Under the pieces are notes generated by a model, which worked only from the letters and a program-made list of their open reading frames with translations, ran no database searches and had not been told where the DNA came from. Both the position numbers and the translations under genes were made by a program. From contig NZ_MVIJ01000048.1 in NCBI RefSeq assembly GCF_002086735.1, positions 1-36,619 of the forward strand: DNA of 36,619 nucleotides, written 5' to 3'. Positions within the stretch are counted from its first letter, which is position 1; each line of letters opens with the position of its first letter. Source of the stretch: Mycobacterium scrofulaceum (GTDB taxonomy: Bacteria; Actinomycetota; Actinomycetes; Mycobacteriales; Mycobacteriaceae). Shown here one piece after another: positions 1 through 7,961 of the stretch.

Positions 1-105
1 CCGCCCGACCACCGGGCGCGCAACATCGCGATCGGGTTCGTCGGCGCGGTCGCCGCCGGTGCGCTCGTGGCCGCGGTCGCGGCGCGGCTGAGGAGGGCGC
101 GGTGA
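1..105 (+). CDS. mycP2: MycP2 mycosin, C-terminal tail (partial)
   Basis: An open frame runs in from the window edge and ends at a TGA at 103-105. It encodes about 34 residues: a hydrophobic Ala/Val/Gly-rich segment (residues 9-28) followed by an Arg-rich cytosolic end (RLRRAR). This is the expected single membrane anchor at the C-terminus of a mycosin (subtilisin-like protease of a type VII secretion system). The identity rests mainly on position: in M. tuberculosis mycP2 directly precedes eccE2 and eccA2 in this order. The stop overlaps the eccE2 start (GTGA, 4 nt), which indicates translational coupling. The catalytic domain is outside the window. Confidence 0.75.
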   Translation, partial: PPDHRARNIAIGFVGAVAAGALVAAVAARLRRAR

Positions 106-1661
106 GGTCCACGCTGACCGGATTCAGCCCGGGCAGCAATCGGCGGGTTCTCGGGGTGTGGGTGGTGTTCTTGCTCGCGGCGGCGAGCTGGGCCGTGGGC
201 GGCTACATCGGCGCGGCGATCGCCGTGACGGTCGGCATCGCGCTGGTGTTCGTCCGCTGGTGGGGCCAGCCGGCGTGGTCGTGGCTGGTGTTGTGGCGGC
301 GCGGGCGGCGCCCGATCAGCTGGGACGCTCCGATAACCGTGGCCAACAACCGATCCGGCGGCGGGGTTCGGGTGCAGGACGGCGTCGCGGTGGTGGCGGT
401 GCAGCTGCTCGGCAGGGCGCACCAGGCGACCACAGTGACCGGTTCGGTGACCGTCGAGACCGACAACGTCATCGACGTCGTCGAGTTGGTCCCGATGATG
501 CGCCAGGCGCTGGGACTGCAGCTCGACTCCATCAGCGTCGTCTCCCTCGGCTCCCGGCACGGCAATATCGGGGACTACCCGCGGGTGTACGACTCGGAGA
601 TCGGCACCCCGCCGTACGCGGGCCGGCGCGAGACCTGGTTGGTCATGCGGCTGTCGATCATCGACAACACGCAGGCGCTGCGCTGGCGCACGACCGTTGG
701 CGCCGCGGCCATTTCGGTGGCGCAGCGGATCGCCGGGCTGCTGCGTTGCCAGGGGCTGCGGACGAAGGTGGCCACCGCCACCGACCTCGCCGAGCTCGAT
801 CGACGGCTGGGCTGTGACGCCGTCGAGGGGGACGCGCAGCGGTGGAAGGCCATCCGCGGGGAAGCGGGCTGGATGACCACGTACGCGTACCCCGCCGAGG
901 CGATCACGTCGCGCGTCCTGTCGCAGGCGTGGACGCTCCGCGCCGACGAGGTCATCCAGAATGTGACCGTATATCCCGACGCGACCTGTACCGCGACCAT
1001 CACCGTGCGCACCCCGACGCCGGCGCCCACCCCGCCCAGCGTGATCTTGCGCCGGCTCAACGGGGAGCAGGCGGCCGCCGCGGCGGCCAACATGTGCGGC
1101 CCGCGACCGTACCTGCGGGCGCTGCGGCCCAGCCCCCTGCCCGGGCAGCTGCTCACCGAGATCGGCCCCTCGGGTGTGCTGATCGGCAAGCTGAGCAACG
1201 GTGACCGGCTGCTGGTCCCCGTCACGGATGCCGGTGAGCTGTCACGGGTTTTCGTGGCCGCCGAGGACCCGGTCGCCAAGCGGATCGTGATCCGCACCGC
1301 GGGCGCGGGCGAGCGGGTGTGCGTGCACACGCGCGACATGACGCGCTGGGCCACCGTGCGGATGCCCGAGATCGCCGTCGTCGGCACGGCGCGGCCCGCG
1401 CCGCGCACCACCGTCAGCGTCGTGGAGCACGTCGCCCCTATCTCCCCCACCCCGCGGCCCGCGACGGTGATCACCATCGCCCCGTCCGGCACCCGGCTGC
1501 CCGAGGCCCACCGGCACAACTTCGAGGTGATCATCGAGCAGGTCGGTCCCGCGATGGTGCGGGTCAGCGCGGCGGGCAAGGACTGGCTGGCCGAGATGGA
1601 CATGTTCCGCGCCGAGAACCGCTACGTGAGTCTCGAGCCGGTCACCATGTCGGTCATGTAG
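102..1661 (+). CDS. eccE2: EccE2, ESX-2 type VII secretion membrane component
   Basis: EccE proteins are peripheral inner-membrane subunits of the ESX secretion complex. This 519-residue protein starts with GTG, overlapping the mycP2 stop. It has two hydrophobic segments near the N-terminus (about residues 18-35 and 37-52), then a Trp/Arg-rich basic stretch (about residues 54-70) and a long soluble region, which is the EccE layout. The length is near that of M. tuberculosis EccE2 (about 537 aa from memory). Assignment to ESX-2 comes from gene order: mycP2, eccE2, eccA2, then ESX-1 mycP1 and eccE1. It is less conserved than the other Ecc proteins, so the family call is firmer than the paralogue call. 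eccA2 begins 25 nt downstream. Confidence 0.85.
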   Translation: MRSTLTGFSPGSNRRVLGVWVVFLLAAASWAVGGYIGAAIAVTVGIALVFVRWWGQPAWSWLVLWRRGRRPISWDAPITVANNRSGGGVRVQDGVAVVAVQLLGRAHQATTVTGSVTVETDNVIDVVELVPMMRQALGLQLDSISVVSLGSRHGNIGDYPRVYDSEIGTPPYAGRRETWLVMRLSIIDNTQALRWRTTVGAAAISVAQRIAGLLRCQGLRTKVATATDLAELDRRLGCDAVEGDAQRWKAIRGEAGWMTTYAYPAEAITSRVLSQAWTLRADEVIQNVTVYPDATCTATITVRTPTPAPTPPSVILRRLNGEQAAAAAANMCGPRPYLRALRPSPLPGQLLTEIGPSGVLIGKLSNGDRLLVPVTDAGELSRVFVAAEDPVAKRIVIRTAGAGERVCVHTRDMTRWATVRMPEIAVVGTARPAPRTTVSVVEHVAPISPTPRPATVITIAPSGTRLPEAHRHNFEVIIEQVGPAMVRVSAAGKDWLAEMDMFRAENRYVSLEPVTMSVM

Positions 1662-1686
1662 AGCGTCAAGGATCCGAAGGCACGTA

Positions 1687-3525
1687 ATGGGTGATTTGCA
1701 AACTGCGCGTAGGCATTTCGACCGGGCGATGGCGGTCAAGGCGCGGCAGGGCCGGGCGGCGGCGCTGCCCGAGTTCGTCGCGGCCACCGACGCCGACCCG
1801 TCGATGGCCGACGCGTGGCTGGGCCGCGTCGCCTGCGGCGACAACGACCTGGCCTCGCTGAAGAAGCTCTACGCCGCCAGCGAGTGGCTGCACCGGGAGA
1901 CGACCCGGATCGGACAGACGCTCGCCGCGGAGATCCAGTTGGGTCCCTATATCGGGATCACGGTGACCGACGCCTCGCAGGTGGGCTTGGCGTTGTCGTC
2001 GGCGCTGACCATAGCCGGGGAATACGCCGAGGCCGACAGGTTGCTGGCCAACCGCGACCTGCTGGACTCGTGGGCCAACCATCAGTGGCACCAGCTGGCC
2101 CGGGCGTTCCTGATGTACACCGCGCAGCGCTGGCCGGACGTGTTGCTGACGGCCGCCGAGGAGCTGCCCCCGCAGGCCATCGTCATGTCGGCCGTGACGG
2201 CGTCGATCTGCGCGCTGGCCGCCCACGCCGCCGCCCATCTGGGGCAGGGTCGGGTGGCGCTGGACTGGCTCGACCGCGTCGACGTGATCGGGCAGACCAA
2301 TGCGTCGGGCCGCTTCGACGCCGACGTGCTCACCGCTTCGATCGGCCCGGCCGATATCCCGTTGCTGGTCGCCGATTTGGCGTACGTGCGCGGCATGGTG
2401 CACCGTCAGCTGGGCGAGGAGGACAAGGCCCAGGTCTGGCTGTCGAAGGCCACCATCAACGGCGTCCTGACCGAGGCCGCCAAGGCGGCGTTGGCCGACC
2501 CGAACCTGCACCTGGTCGTGACCGACGAGCAGACGATCGCCAGCCGCACCGATCGCTGGGACGCGTCGACGGCCAAGAGCCGTGACGAACTCGACGAGGA
2601 CGCCACCGCGGACCGGCGCGCGGAGCTGCTCGCGGAGGGCCGCGCGTTGCTGGCCAAGCAGGTCGGGCTCGCGGCGGTCAAGCAGGCGGTGTCGGCGCTC
2701 GAAGACCAGCTCGAAGTGCGGATGATGCGCCTCGAGCACGGCCTGCCGGTGGAGGGGCAGACCAACCACATGCTGCTGGTGGGCCCGCCGGGCACCGGCA
2801 AGACGACCACCGCCGAAGCGCTGGGCAAGATCTACGCGGGCATGGGGATCGTGCGCCACCCCGAAATCCGGGAGGTCCGCCGCTCGGACTTCTGCGGCCA
2901 CTACATCGGCGAGTCGGGGCCCAAGACCAACGCGCTGATCGAAAAGTCGCTCGGCCGAATCATTTTCATGGACGAGTTCTACTCGTTGATCGAACGGCAC
3001 CAGGACGGCACGCCCGACATGATCGGCATGGAGGCCGTCAACCAGTTGCTGGTTGCGCTGGAGGCGCACCGCTTCGACTTCTGCTTCATCGGCGCGGGTT
3101 ACGAGGACCAGGTGGACGAATTCCTCACCGTGAACCCCGGTTTGGCCGGCAGGTTCAACCGCAAGCTGCGGTTCGAATCCTATTCGCCCGCCGAGATCGT
3201 CGAGATCGGCCAACGCTACGCCGCACCGCGCGCCAGCAAGCTCGACGACGCGGCGCGGGCGACGTTCCTGGACGCGGCCACCACCATTCGTAACTACACG
3301 ACGCCCGGCGGGCGGCACGGCGTCGACGCGATGCAGAACGGCCGGTTCGCCCGCAACGTCATCGAACGTGCGGAAGGGTTCAGGGACACCCGCGTGGTCG
3401 CGCAAAAGCGCGCCGGCCAGGAGGTGACGGTCGAGGATCTGCAGATCATCACCGCCCCCGACATCGAGGCCGCGGTGCGCAGCGTGTGTTCGGACAACCG
3501 AGACATGGCGGCCATCGTCTGGTAG
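1687..3525 (+). CDS. eccA2: EccA2, ESX-2 AAA+ ATPase
   Basis: Cytosolic CbbX/EccA-type AAA+ ATPase of 612 residues. The N-terminal half (about 1-280) is a helical TPR-like domain. The C-terminal AAA+ domain carries Walker A GPPGTGKT at 366-373 and Walker B IIFMDE with D429/E430. EccA proteins associate with EspG chaperones and PE/PPE or Esp substrates and are thought to drive their release. The ATG at 1687 is chosen because an AAGG ribosome site lies just upstream and the gene follows eccE2 by 25 nt. The length matches EccA2 (about 619 aa in M. tuberculosis) better than EccA1 (573 aa). A 258-nt gap without a gene separates it from mycP1. Confidence 0.9.
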   Translation: MGDLQTARRHFDRAMAVKARQGRAAALPEFVAATDADPSMADAWLGRVACGDNDLASLKKLYAASEWLHRETTRIGQTLAAEIQLGPYIGITVTDASQVGLALSSALTIAGEYAEADRLLANRDLLDSWANHQWHQLARAFLMYTAQRWPDVLLTAAEELPPQAIVMSAVTASICALAAHAAAHLGQGRVALDWLDRVDVIGQTNASGRFDADVLTASIGPADIPLLVADLAYVRGMVHRQLGEEDKAQVWLSKATINGVLTEAAKAALADPNLHLVVTDEQTIASRTDRWDASTAKSRDELDEDATADRRAELLAEGRALLAKQVGLAAVKQAVSALEDQLEVRMMRLEHGLPVEGQTNHMLLVGPPGTGKTTTAEALGKIYAGMGIVRHPEIREVRRSDFCGHYIGESGPKTNALIEKSLGRIIFMDEFYSLIERHQDGTPDMIGMEAVNQLLVALEAHRFDFCFIGAGYEDQVDEFLTVNPGLAGRFNRKLRFESYSPAEIVEIGQRYAAPRASKLDDAARATFLDAATTIRNYTTPGGRHGVDAMQNGRFARNVIERAEGFRDTRVVAQKRAGQEVTVEDLQIITAPDIEAAVRSVCSDNRDMAAIVW

Positions 3526-3783
3526 CCGCCACCCGTTGGACGGCCGGCGGCCACCCGCCGTTTCATCGGCGTTTACTTTGTAACCGCGAAAGACCCTGTG
3601 GCAGGACACGTTTAGGCGTCGGCAATGCCGGCCCCGCGAATTCTTCCACCCGGTGCGGCAAAGGCGGTGTCGACGCGCCCGGGGATGCTTAAGATGCAGG
3701 CGGGTGACGAGCCCGCCAAGATTGCGGTGGAGCAGGCGCCGAGTGAGTGCCGCGCCACCGCCGCCCGAATGGAGTGTCCGACG

Positions 3784-5133
3784 GTGCACCGTATCTGGTT
3801 GATCACGGTGACGCTGACGATCGTGCTGTTGACCGCACCTCCCGCGGACGCGGTGGCCCCGCCGTCGATAGACCCGGCCGCACTACCACCGGACGTGACC
3901 GGACCCGATCAGCCGCTCGAACAGCGCCGCGTCTGCAGGGCACCGTTGACATTGCCGGGAACCAACTTTCACGATCCGCCGTGGGCCAACGCGTACGTGG
4001 GTGTCGGTGCGTCCCACAGATTCGCCACCGGCGCCGGTGTCACGGTGGCCTTGATCGACACCGGCGTGGACGCCTCGCCGCGGGTGCCGGCCGAACCCGG
4101 TGGCGATTTCGTCGTCCCCGACGGCGACGGGCTCACCGACTGCGATGCGCACGGGACGCTGATCGCGTCCATCATCGCGGGCCGGCCCGCGCTCACCGAC
4201 GGGTTCGTCGGCGTCGCGCCCGACGCCCGGCTGATCTCACTGCGGCAGACGTCGGAGGCCTACGAGCCCAAGGACAACCAGGCCAACCAGAACGACCCCA
4301 ACGCCTCCCCGGCGGCCGGGTCGATCCGAAGCCTGGCCCGCGCGGTGGTGCACGCGGCGAACATGGGCGCGAACGTGATCAACATCAGCGAGGCGGCCTG
4401 CTTCAAGGTGCGAAAGCCGGTGGACGAGTCGACCCTGGGTGGGGCCCTCAACTATGCGGTGAACGTCAAAAATGTCGTGGTCGTGGTCGCGGCGGGCAAT
4501 ACCGGCGGCGACTGCTCGCAGAACCCGGCCCCCGACCCGTCGATGCCGACCGATCCGCGCGGATGGCAGCAGGTTCAGACCATCGTGTCGCCGGCGTGGT
4601 ACGCGCCGTTGGTCTTGTCCGTCGGAGGGGTCGGCGAGAACGGGGCACCCAGCCCGTTCTCGATGCACGGACCCTGGGTGGGCGCGGCCGCGCCGGCGGA
4701 GAACATCATCGCTCTGGGGCCCGACGGCGAACCGGTCGACGCCCTGCCGGGCAAGGACGGTCCCGTGCCGATCGCCGGGACTTCGTTCGCGGCCGCGTAC
4801 GTCTCCGGCCTGGCCGCGCTGCTACGGCAGAAGTTCCCCGAGCTCACACCGGCGCAGATCATCAACCGGATCACGGCCAGTTCGCGCCATCCCGGCGGCG
4901 GCGTCGACGACAGTGTCGGGGCGGGCACCGTGGACGCGGTCGCGGCGCTCACCTGGGACATCCCGGCGGGTTCGCCGGCGGGAACCCCGTTGATCGTCAA
5001 CCGGATTCAGCCGCCTGTGCCGGTGCGGCCGCCGGACCGCGGGCCAATCACCGCGGTGGTCGCCGGCATCGGGGGTCTGCTGTTGGCGTTGGGCCTGGCC
5101 ACCCTGACCCGGCAAGCCCTGCGGAGGCGCTGA
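3784..5133 (+). CDS. mycP1: MycP1 mycosin, subtilisin-like serine protease of ESX-1
   Basis: Membrane-anchored S8 protease that caps the ESX-1 complex on the periplasmic side; in M. tuberculosis it cleaves EspB. I start it at GTG 3784, although the frame is open back to 3625. From 3784 the protein opens with a signal peptide (basic start, hydrophobic core to about residue 20) and has 449 residues, like the 446-residue M. tuberculosis protein. A GGAG lies 9 nt upstream. The catalytic triad is intact: D92 (IDTG), H123 (DAHGT), S334 (GTSFAA), with oxyanion N239 (AAGNTGG). A C-terminal transmembrane helix (about 423-443) ends in a basic tail. eccE1 starts 5 nt downstream. Confidence 0.95.
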   Translation: MHRIWLITVTLTIVLLTAPPADAVAPPSIDPAALPPDVTGPDQPLEQRRVCRAPLTLPGTNFHDPPWANAYVGVGASHRFATGAGVTVALIDTGVDASPRVPAEPGGDFVVPDGDGLTDCDAHGTLIASIIAGRPALTDGFVGVAPDARLISLRQTSEAYEPKDNQANQNDPNASPAAGSIRSLARAVVHAANMGANVINISEAACFKVRKPVDESTLGGALNYAVNVKNVVVVVAAGNTGGDCSQNPAPDPSMPTDPRGWQQVQTIVSPAWYAPLVLSVGGVGENGAPSPFSMHGPWVGAAAPAENIIALGPDGEPVDALPGKDGPVPIAGTSFAAAYVSGLAALLRQKFPELTPAQIINRITASSRHPGGGVDDSVGAGTVDAVAALTWDIPAGSPAGTPLIVNRIQPPVPVRPPDRGPITAVVAGIGGLLLALGLATLTRQALRRR

Positions 5134-5138
5134 CGCGG

Positions 5139-6524
5139 ATGAGGGCATTCCGGGTACGGTTCACCAGCGGCCACGCGCTGTGGGTGGCGGCGCTCGCCCC
5201 GCTGTGCATCCTGCTGTTCAGCAGAACCCGCTACGAATGGGCGGGACCGGCGCTGGTCGCGCTGGCCGCGGTCTTCGCCCTGGTGACCTTTCGCGGAAGG
5301 CGCCTGACCGGCTGGATCGGCGCGGCATGCGCCTGGCTGGTGCGGCGCCGCAGGGTTCCCGACGTTCCCTCCGAGCCCGCGGTCGGCGCGACCGTGCAAC
5401 CGGGCGACCACGTCGCCGTGCGCTGGGAGGGTGAATTCCTGGTCGCCGTCATCGAACTCATTCCGCGGCCGTTCACGCCGACCGTCATCGTCGACGGGCG
5501 CGCGCATACCGACGATGTGGTGGACACGCGCCTGCTGGCACGACTGATGGAGATCAGCTGCCCCGACTTGGAGGCCGACGTCGTGTCGGCCGGCTACCGC
5601 ATGGGCACACCCCCGTCGCCCGAAGTGTCGGGCCTCTACCAACAGGTGCTGGGCACCGACCCGGCCCCGGCGCACCGCCGGACCTGGATCATGTTGCGCG
5701 CCGAGCCCCAGCGCACCCGCCGTTCGGCGCAGCGCCGCGATACCGGAGTCGCGGGGTTGGTCCGATATCTGGTGGCGTCGGCGACCAGGATCGCCGACCA
5801 GCTGGCCGGCCACGGTGTCGACGCGGTATGTGGGCGCAGCTTCGACGATTACGACAACGCCACCGAGATCAGCTTCGAGCGGGAACAGTGGTCAAGGATC
5901 AAGGGGAGCGACAACTTCACCGCCGCGTACACCGCGCCCGGTGGTCCGGACGTGTGGTGGTCGGTCCCCGCCGACCACACCATCACCCGGGTCCGGGTGG
6001 TGCCGGGCGCGACGCCGCAGTCGACGGTACTGCTGACCACATCGGAGAAACCTAGGAACCCAAAGGGTTTCATTCGCCTGTCCGGCGGCCAGCGCGCCGC
6101 GCTGCACGGGCAGTCCCTCGTCCCCGACCGGCACTACCAGCTGCCGATCGGATCGGCGGGCGTCCTGGTGGGCCAGACGGCGAGCGAGTACCCGGTGTAC
6201 ATGCCGTTCGACGACGTCGACGCGAGCGTCAGCTTCGGCGATGCGCGGGCATTCATGCAATTCGCGATGCGCGCCACCGCCGCGGGCGGCGGCGTCACAC
6301 TCGGTCCGCGATTCGCCGAGTTCGCCGATCTGATCGGGGCGCACGTCGGACCGCATTCGAAGGTGGCGTGGCCGCACGCGACCACCTATCTCGGCCGGCA
6401 CCCGGGCGTGGCGCGGGTAATGCTGCGCCACAATGCGATTAGCACCCCACGCCATCGGCAGCTGCCGATCCGCCCGGTATCGCCGCCCGAAGAGAGCCAC
6501 TACCAAAGCGCGCTACCGCGGTAG
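5139..6524 (+). CDS. eccE1: EccE1, ESX-1 type VII secretion membrane component
   Basis: Peripheral membrane subunit of the ESX-1 core complex. The long frame is open far upstream as a shadow of mycP1. The start at ATG 5139 is chosen because it lies 5 nt after the mycP1 stop, has a GGAGG inside the mycP1 end, and gives 461 residues (462 in M. tuberculosis). Two hydrophobic segments (about residues 12-28 and 33-49) are followed by a basic RRRR-containing stretch and a soluble domain. Gene order mycP1-eccE1 is the usual ESX-1 one. Normally espB faces eccE1 from the opposite strand; here the next gene is espL on the same strand. Confidence 0.92.
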   Translation: MRAFRVRFTSGHALWVAALAPLCILLFSRTRYEWAGPALVALAAVFALVTFRGRRLTGWIGAACAWLVRRRRVPDVPSEPAVGATVQPGDHVAVRWEGEFLVAVIELIPRPFTPTVIVDGRAHTDDVVDTRLLARLMEISCPDLEADVVSAGYRMGTPPSPEVSGLYQQVLGTDPAPAHRRTWIMLRAEPQRTRRSAQRRDTGVAGLVRYLVASATRIADQLAGHGVDAVCGRSFDDYDNATEISFEREQWSRIKGSDNFTAAYTAPGGPDVWWSVPADHTITRVRVVPGATPQSTVLLTTSEKPRNPKGFIRLSGGQRAALHGQSLVPDRHYQLPIGSAGVLVGQTASEYPVYMPFDDVDASVSFGDARAFMQFAMRATAAGGGVTLGPRFAEFADLIGAHVGPHSKVAWPHATTYLGRHPGVARVMLRHNAISTPRHRQLPIRPVSPPEESHYQSALPR

Positions 6525-6700
6525 GGGAAACGATGCGCGAACATTGGGTGTCCATGGACGGGCGCACGAGGTGAGTCGGCAAAAACCTGTCGCCGTGGCA
6601 AGACTGATCGCCTTAGACTGAGAACCTGCCGTGGCGCGACGTCCATACCGGCGCTCGGTCACGCAGCCAGGCGATATCCCCGACGTGAAGGGCCCTCTCG

Positions 6701-7066
6701 ATGAGCAACAGGGAAACGCATCCGCAGGTGACCGAGACCATGGCGGAATTGGAGCGGTTCACCAAGGCGCTCGAGGACCAGATGGCCCTGACGAACACCG
6801 GATCATTCACGGCGACGGACGAAACCGAGACGGTCACAGTCACCATCAACGGCCACCGGTGCCTCACCGACCTGCAGATCGAGGACGGGCTGCTGCGGCT
6901 GGGCGCCGAAACGGTGCAGCAGCGCGTCAACGAGGCTTTGCTGCGCGCGCAGGCCGGCGCGTCGGAAGCCATGCAAGCCCGGCAGGCGCAGCTCGTCGCC
7001 AACATCACCGACATCCTCGGGTCGCTGCAAAAGTCGGTGGGGCTCACCGCGGCGAAATCCCGCTGA
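6701..7066 (+). CDS. espL: EspL, YbaB/EbfC-like ESX-1 secretion-associated protein
   Basis: A 121-residue YbaB/EbfC-like protein. The middle segment (about residues 34-75) closely follows M. tuberculosis EspL (Rv3880c) as I recall it: GSF.ATDE.ETV.VTINGH, then L.IEDGLL and RVNEALL. An N-terminal helix and a long C-terminal helix flank the sheet-like core. YbaB folds usually dimerise. In M. tuberculosis EspL stabilises EspE, EspF and EspH. The ATG at 6701 has an AAGGG about 8 nt upstream. The gene is unusual in position and orientation: it follows eccE1 on the same strand and is separated from espK and espB by an inserted cassette. A TANNNT-type -10 (TAGACT, 6614-6619) without a clear -35 lies in the 176-nt gap upstream. 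Confidence 0.92.
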   Translation: MSNRETHPQVTETMAELERFTKALEDQMALTNTGSFTATDETETVTVTINGHRCLTDLQIEDGLLRLGAETVQQRVNEALLRAQAGASEAMQARQAQLVANITDILGSLQKSVGLTAAKSR

Positions 7067-7123
7067 CCGCAGCCGTTTCGACCCGGGCCAGGTCCCGCCG
7101 GCCGGGAGGGATAGCGCAGAGCC

Positions 7124-7909
7124 GTGCAGTTGTTCGTGGTGGGGCCGCCCCGATCCGGGATGACCATGGTGACTCAATTCCTGAATCACCACGCCGACAT
7201 CGTCGTCTTCGACGAGATAGACCTGCTCAGCGCCGGCAGGTACGGGGACTCGGCGATCGGTACCCTGCGGGCCTTCCTGCTCGAGCGTGGCCTCGACGAA
7301 AGCTTCCGGCGTGACGTCCGGAACGCCGCCGATCCCGCGCTCGCCCTGCGGCGGGTGATCGGCGGGATCGTCGGGCCCGGCGTCATCTGGGGCGAAAAGA
7401 ACCCGCGGTACGCGACCCGGTTGCCGGAGCTCAGACGCAGCTATCCGGAGGCCGCGGTGCTGTTCGTCGTGCGTGATCCGCGGGACGTGGTGAATTCCTG
7501 CCTGTCGCACCGTGAGTCGCCCTACCGGACGCCCCTGGATTTCTGGATCAAGGACACGGTCGCCGAGGCGCTGACGCTGGTGCAGAGCAGCCTCGAGCCG
7601 CTGCAGGCCGGCGATCCCGAACTTGCCGTCCTGCGTTACGAGGCCTTCGCGGCCGCACCGAAGACGGCACTCGACGCGGCCTTGGGCCACTGGGGTCTCA
7701 CCTTTTCCGACGACGCCGTCGCACTCGCCCATCCGGTGCCGGAGTCGGTGGGTGACCACCAGTTCTTCCGAGGAGGTGCGGCCTTACCGTGGAAAGTCGG
7801 CAACATGTCGCCACTCCGACAGTCTCCATCGGCCCGGGACCGGGTCGACGCCGGCGACCCGGTCTGGAAAGAGGTGGATGCCCTCGCGCGGCGAATTGGT
7901 TACCACTGA
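7124..7909 (+). CDS. Sulfotransferase family protein (PAPS-dependent)
   Basis: A 261-residue protein with both nucleotide-binding signatures of the sulfotransferase fold: a P-loop-like 5'-phosphosulfate loop near the start (GPPRSGMT, residues 7-14) and the 3'-phosphate motif VVRDPRDVVNS (115-125) with R117 and S125. Such enzymes move a sulfuryl group from PAPS to a hydroxyl, often on glycans or glycolipids. No signal peptide or membrane segment is seen, so it is probably cytosolic. The start is GTG 7124. A weak GGAGGG lies about 14 nt upstream. It lies 57 nt after espL and 52 nt before the GT9 gene on the same strand, so the three could be co-transcribed. I know of no sulfotransferase at this place in the M. 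tuberculosis ESX-1 locus. The acceptor is unknown. Confidence 0.85.
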   Translation: MQLFVVGPPRSGMTMVTQFLNHHADIVVFDEIDLLSAGRYGDSAIGTLRAFLLERGLDESFRRDVRNAADPALALRRVIGGIVGPGVIWGEKNPRYATRLPELRRSYPEAAVLFVVRDPRDVVNSCLSHRESPYRTPLDFWIKDTVAEALTLVQSSLEPLQAGDPELAVLRYEAFAAAPKTALDAALGHWGLTFSDDAVALAHPVPESVGDHQFFRGGAALPWKVGNMSPLRQSPSARDRVDAGDPVWKEVDALARRIGYH

Positions 7910-7961
7910 ACCGCTCCCGCGAACGCTCGGGAGTGCCAGTACGGCGAAGGAAGGCTGGTGA

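Noticed and set aside
3625..3783. N-terminal extension of mycP1 to an upstream ATG
   Set aside because: The extension would bury the signal peptide, and the length from GTG 3784 matches the M. tuberculosis protein.
1666..3789. Long minus-strand open frame (707 codons) opposite eccA2
   Set aside because: It is the antisense shadow of a gene with strong AAA+ motifs; its product is Arg/Gly/His-rich low-complexity sequence with no domain.
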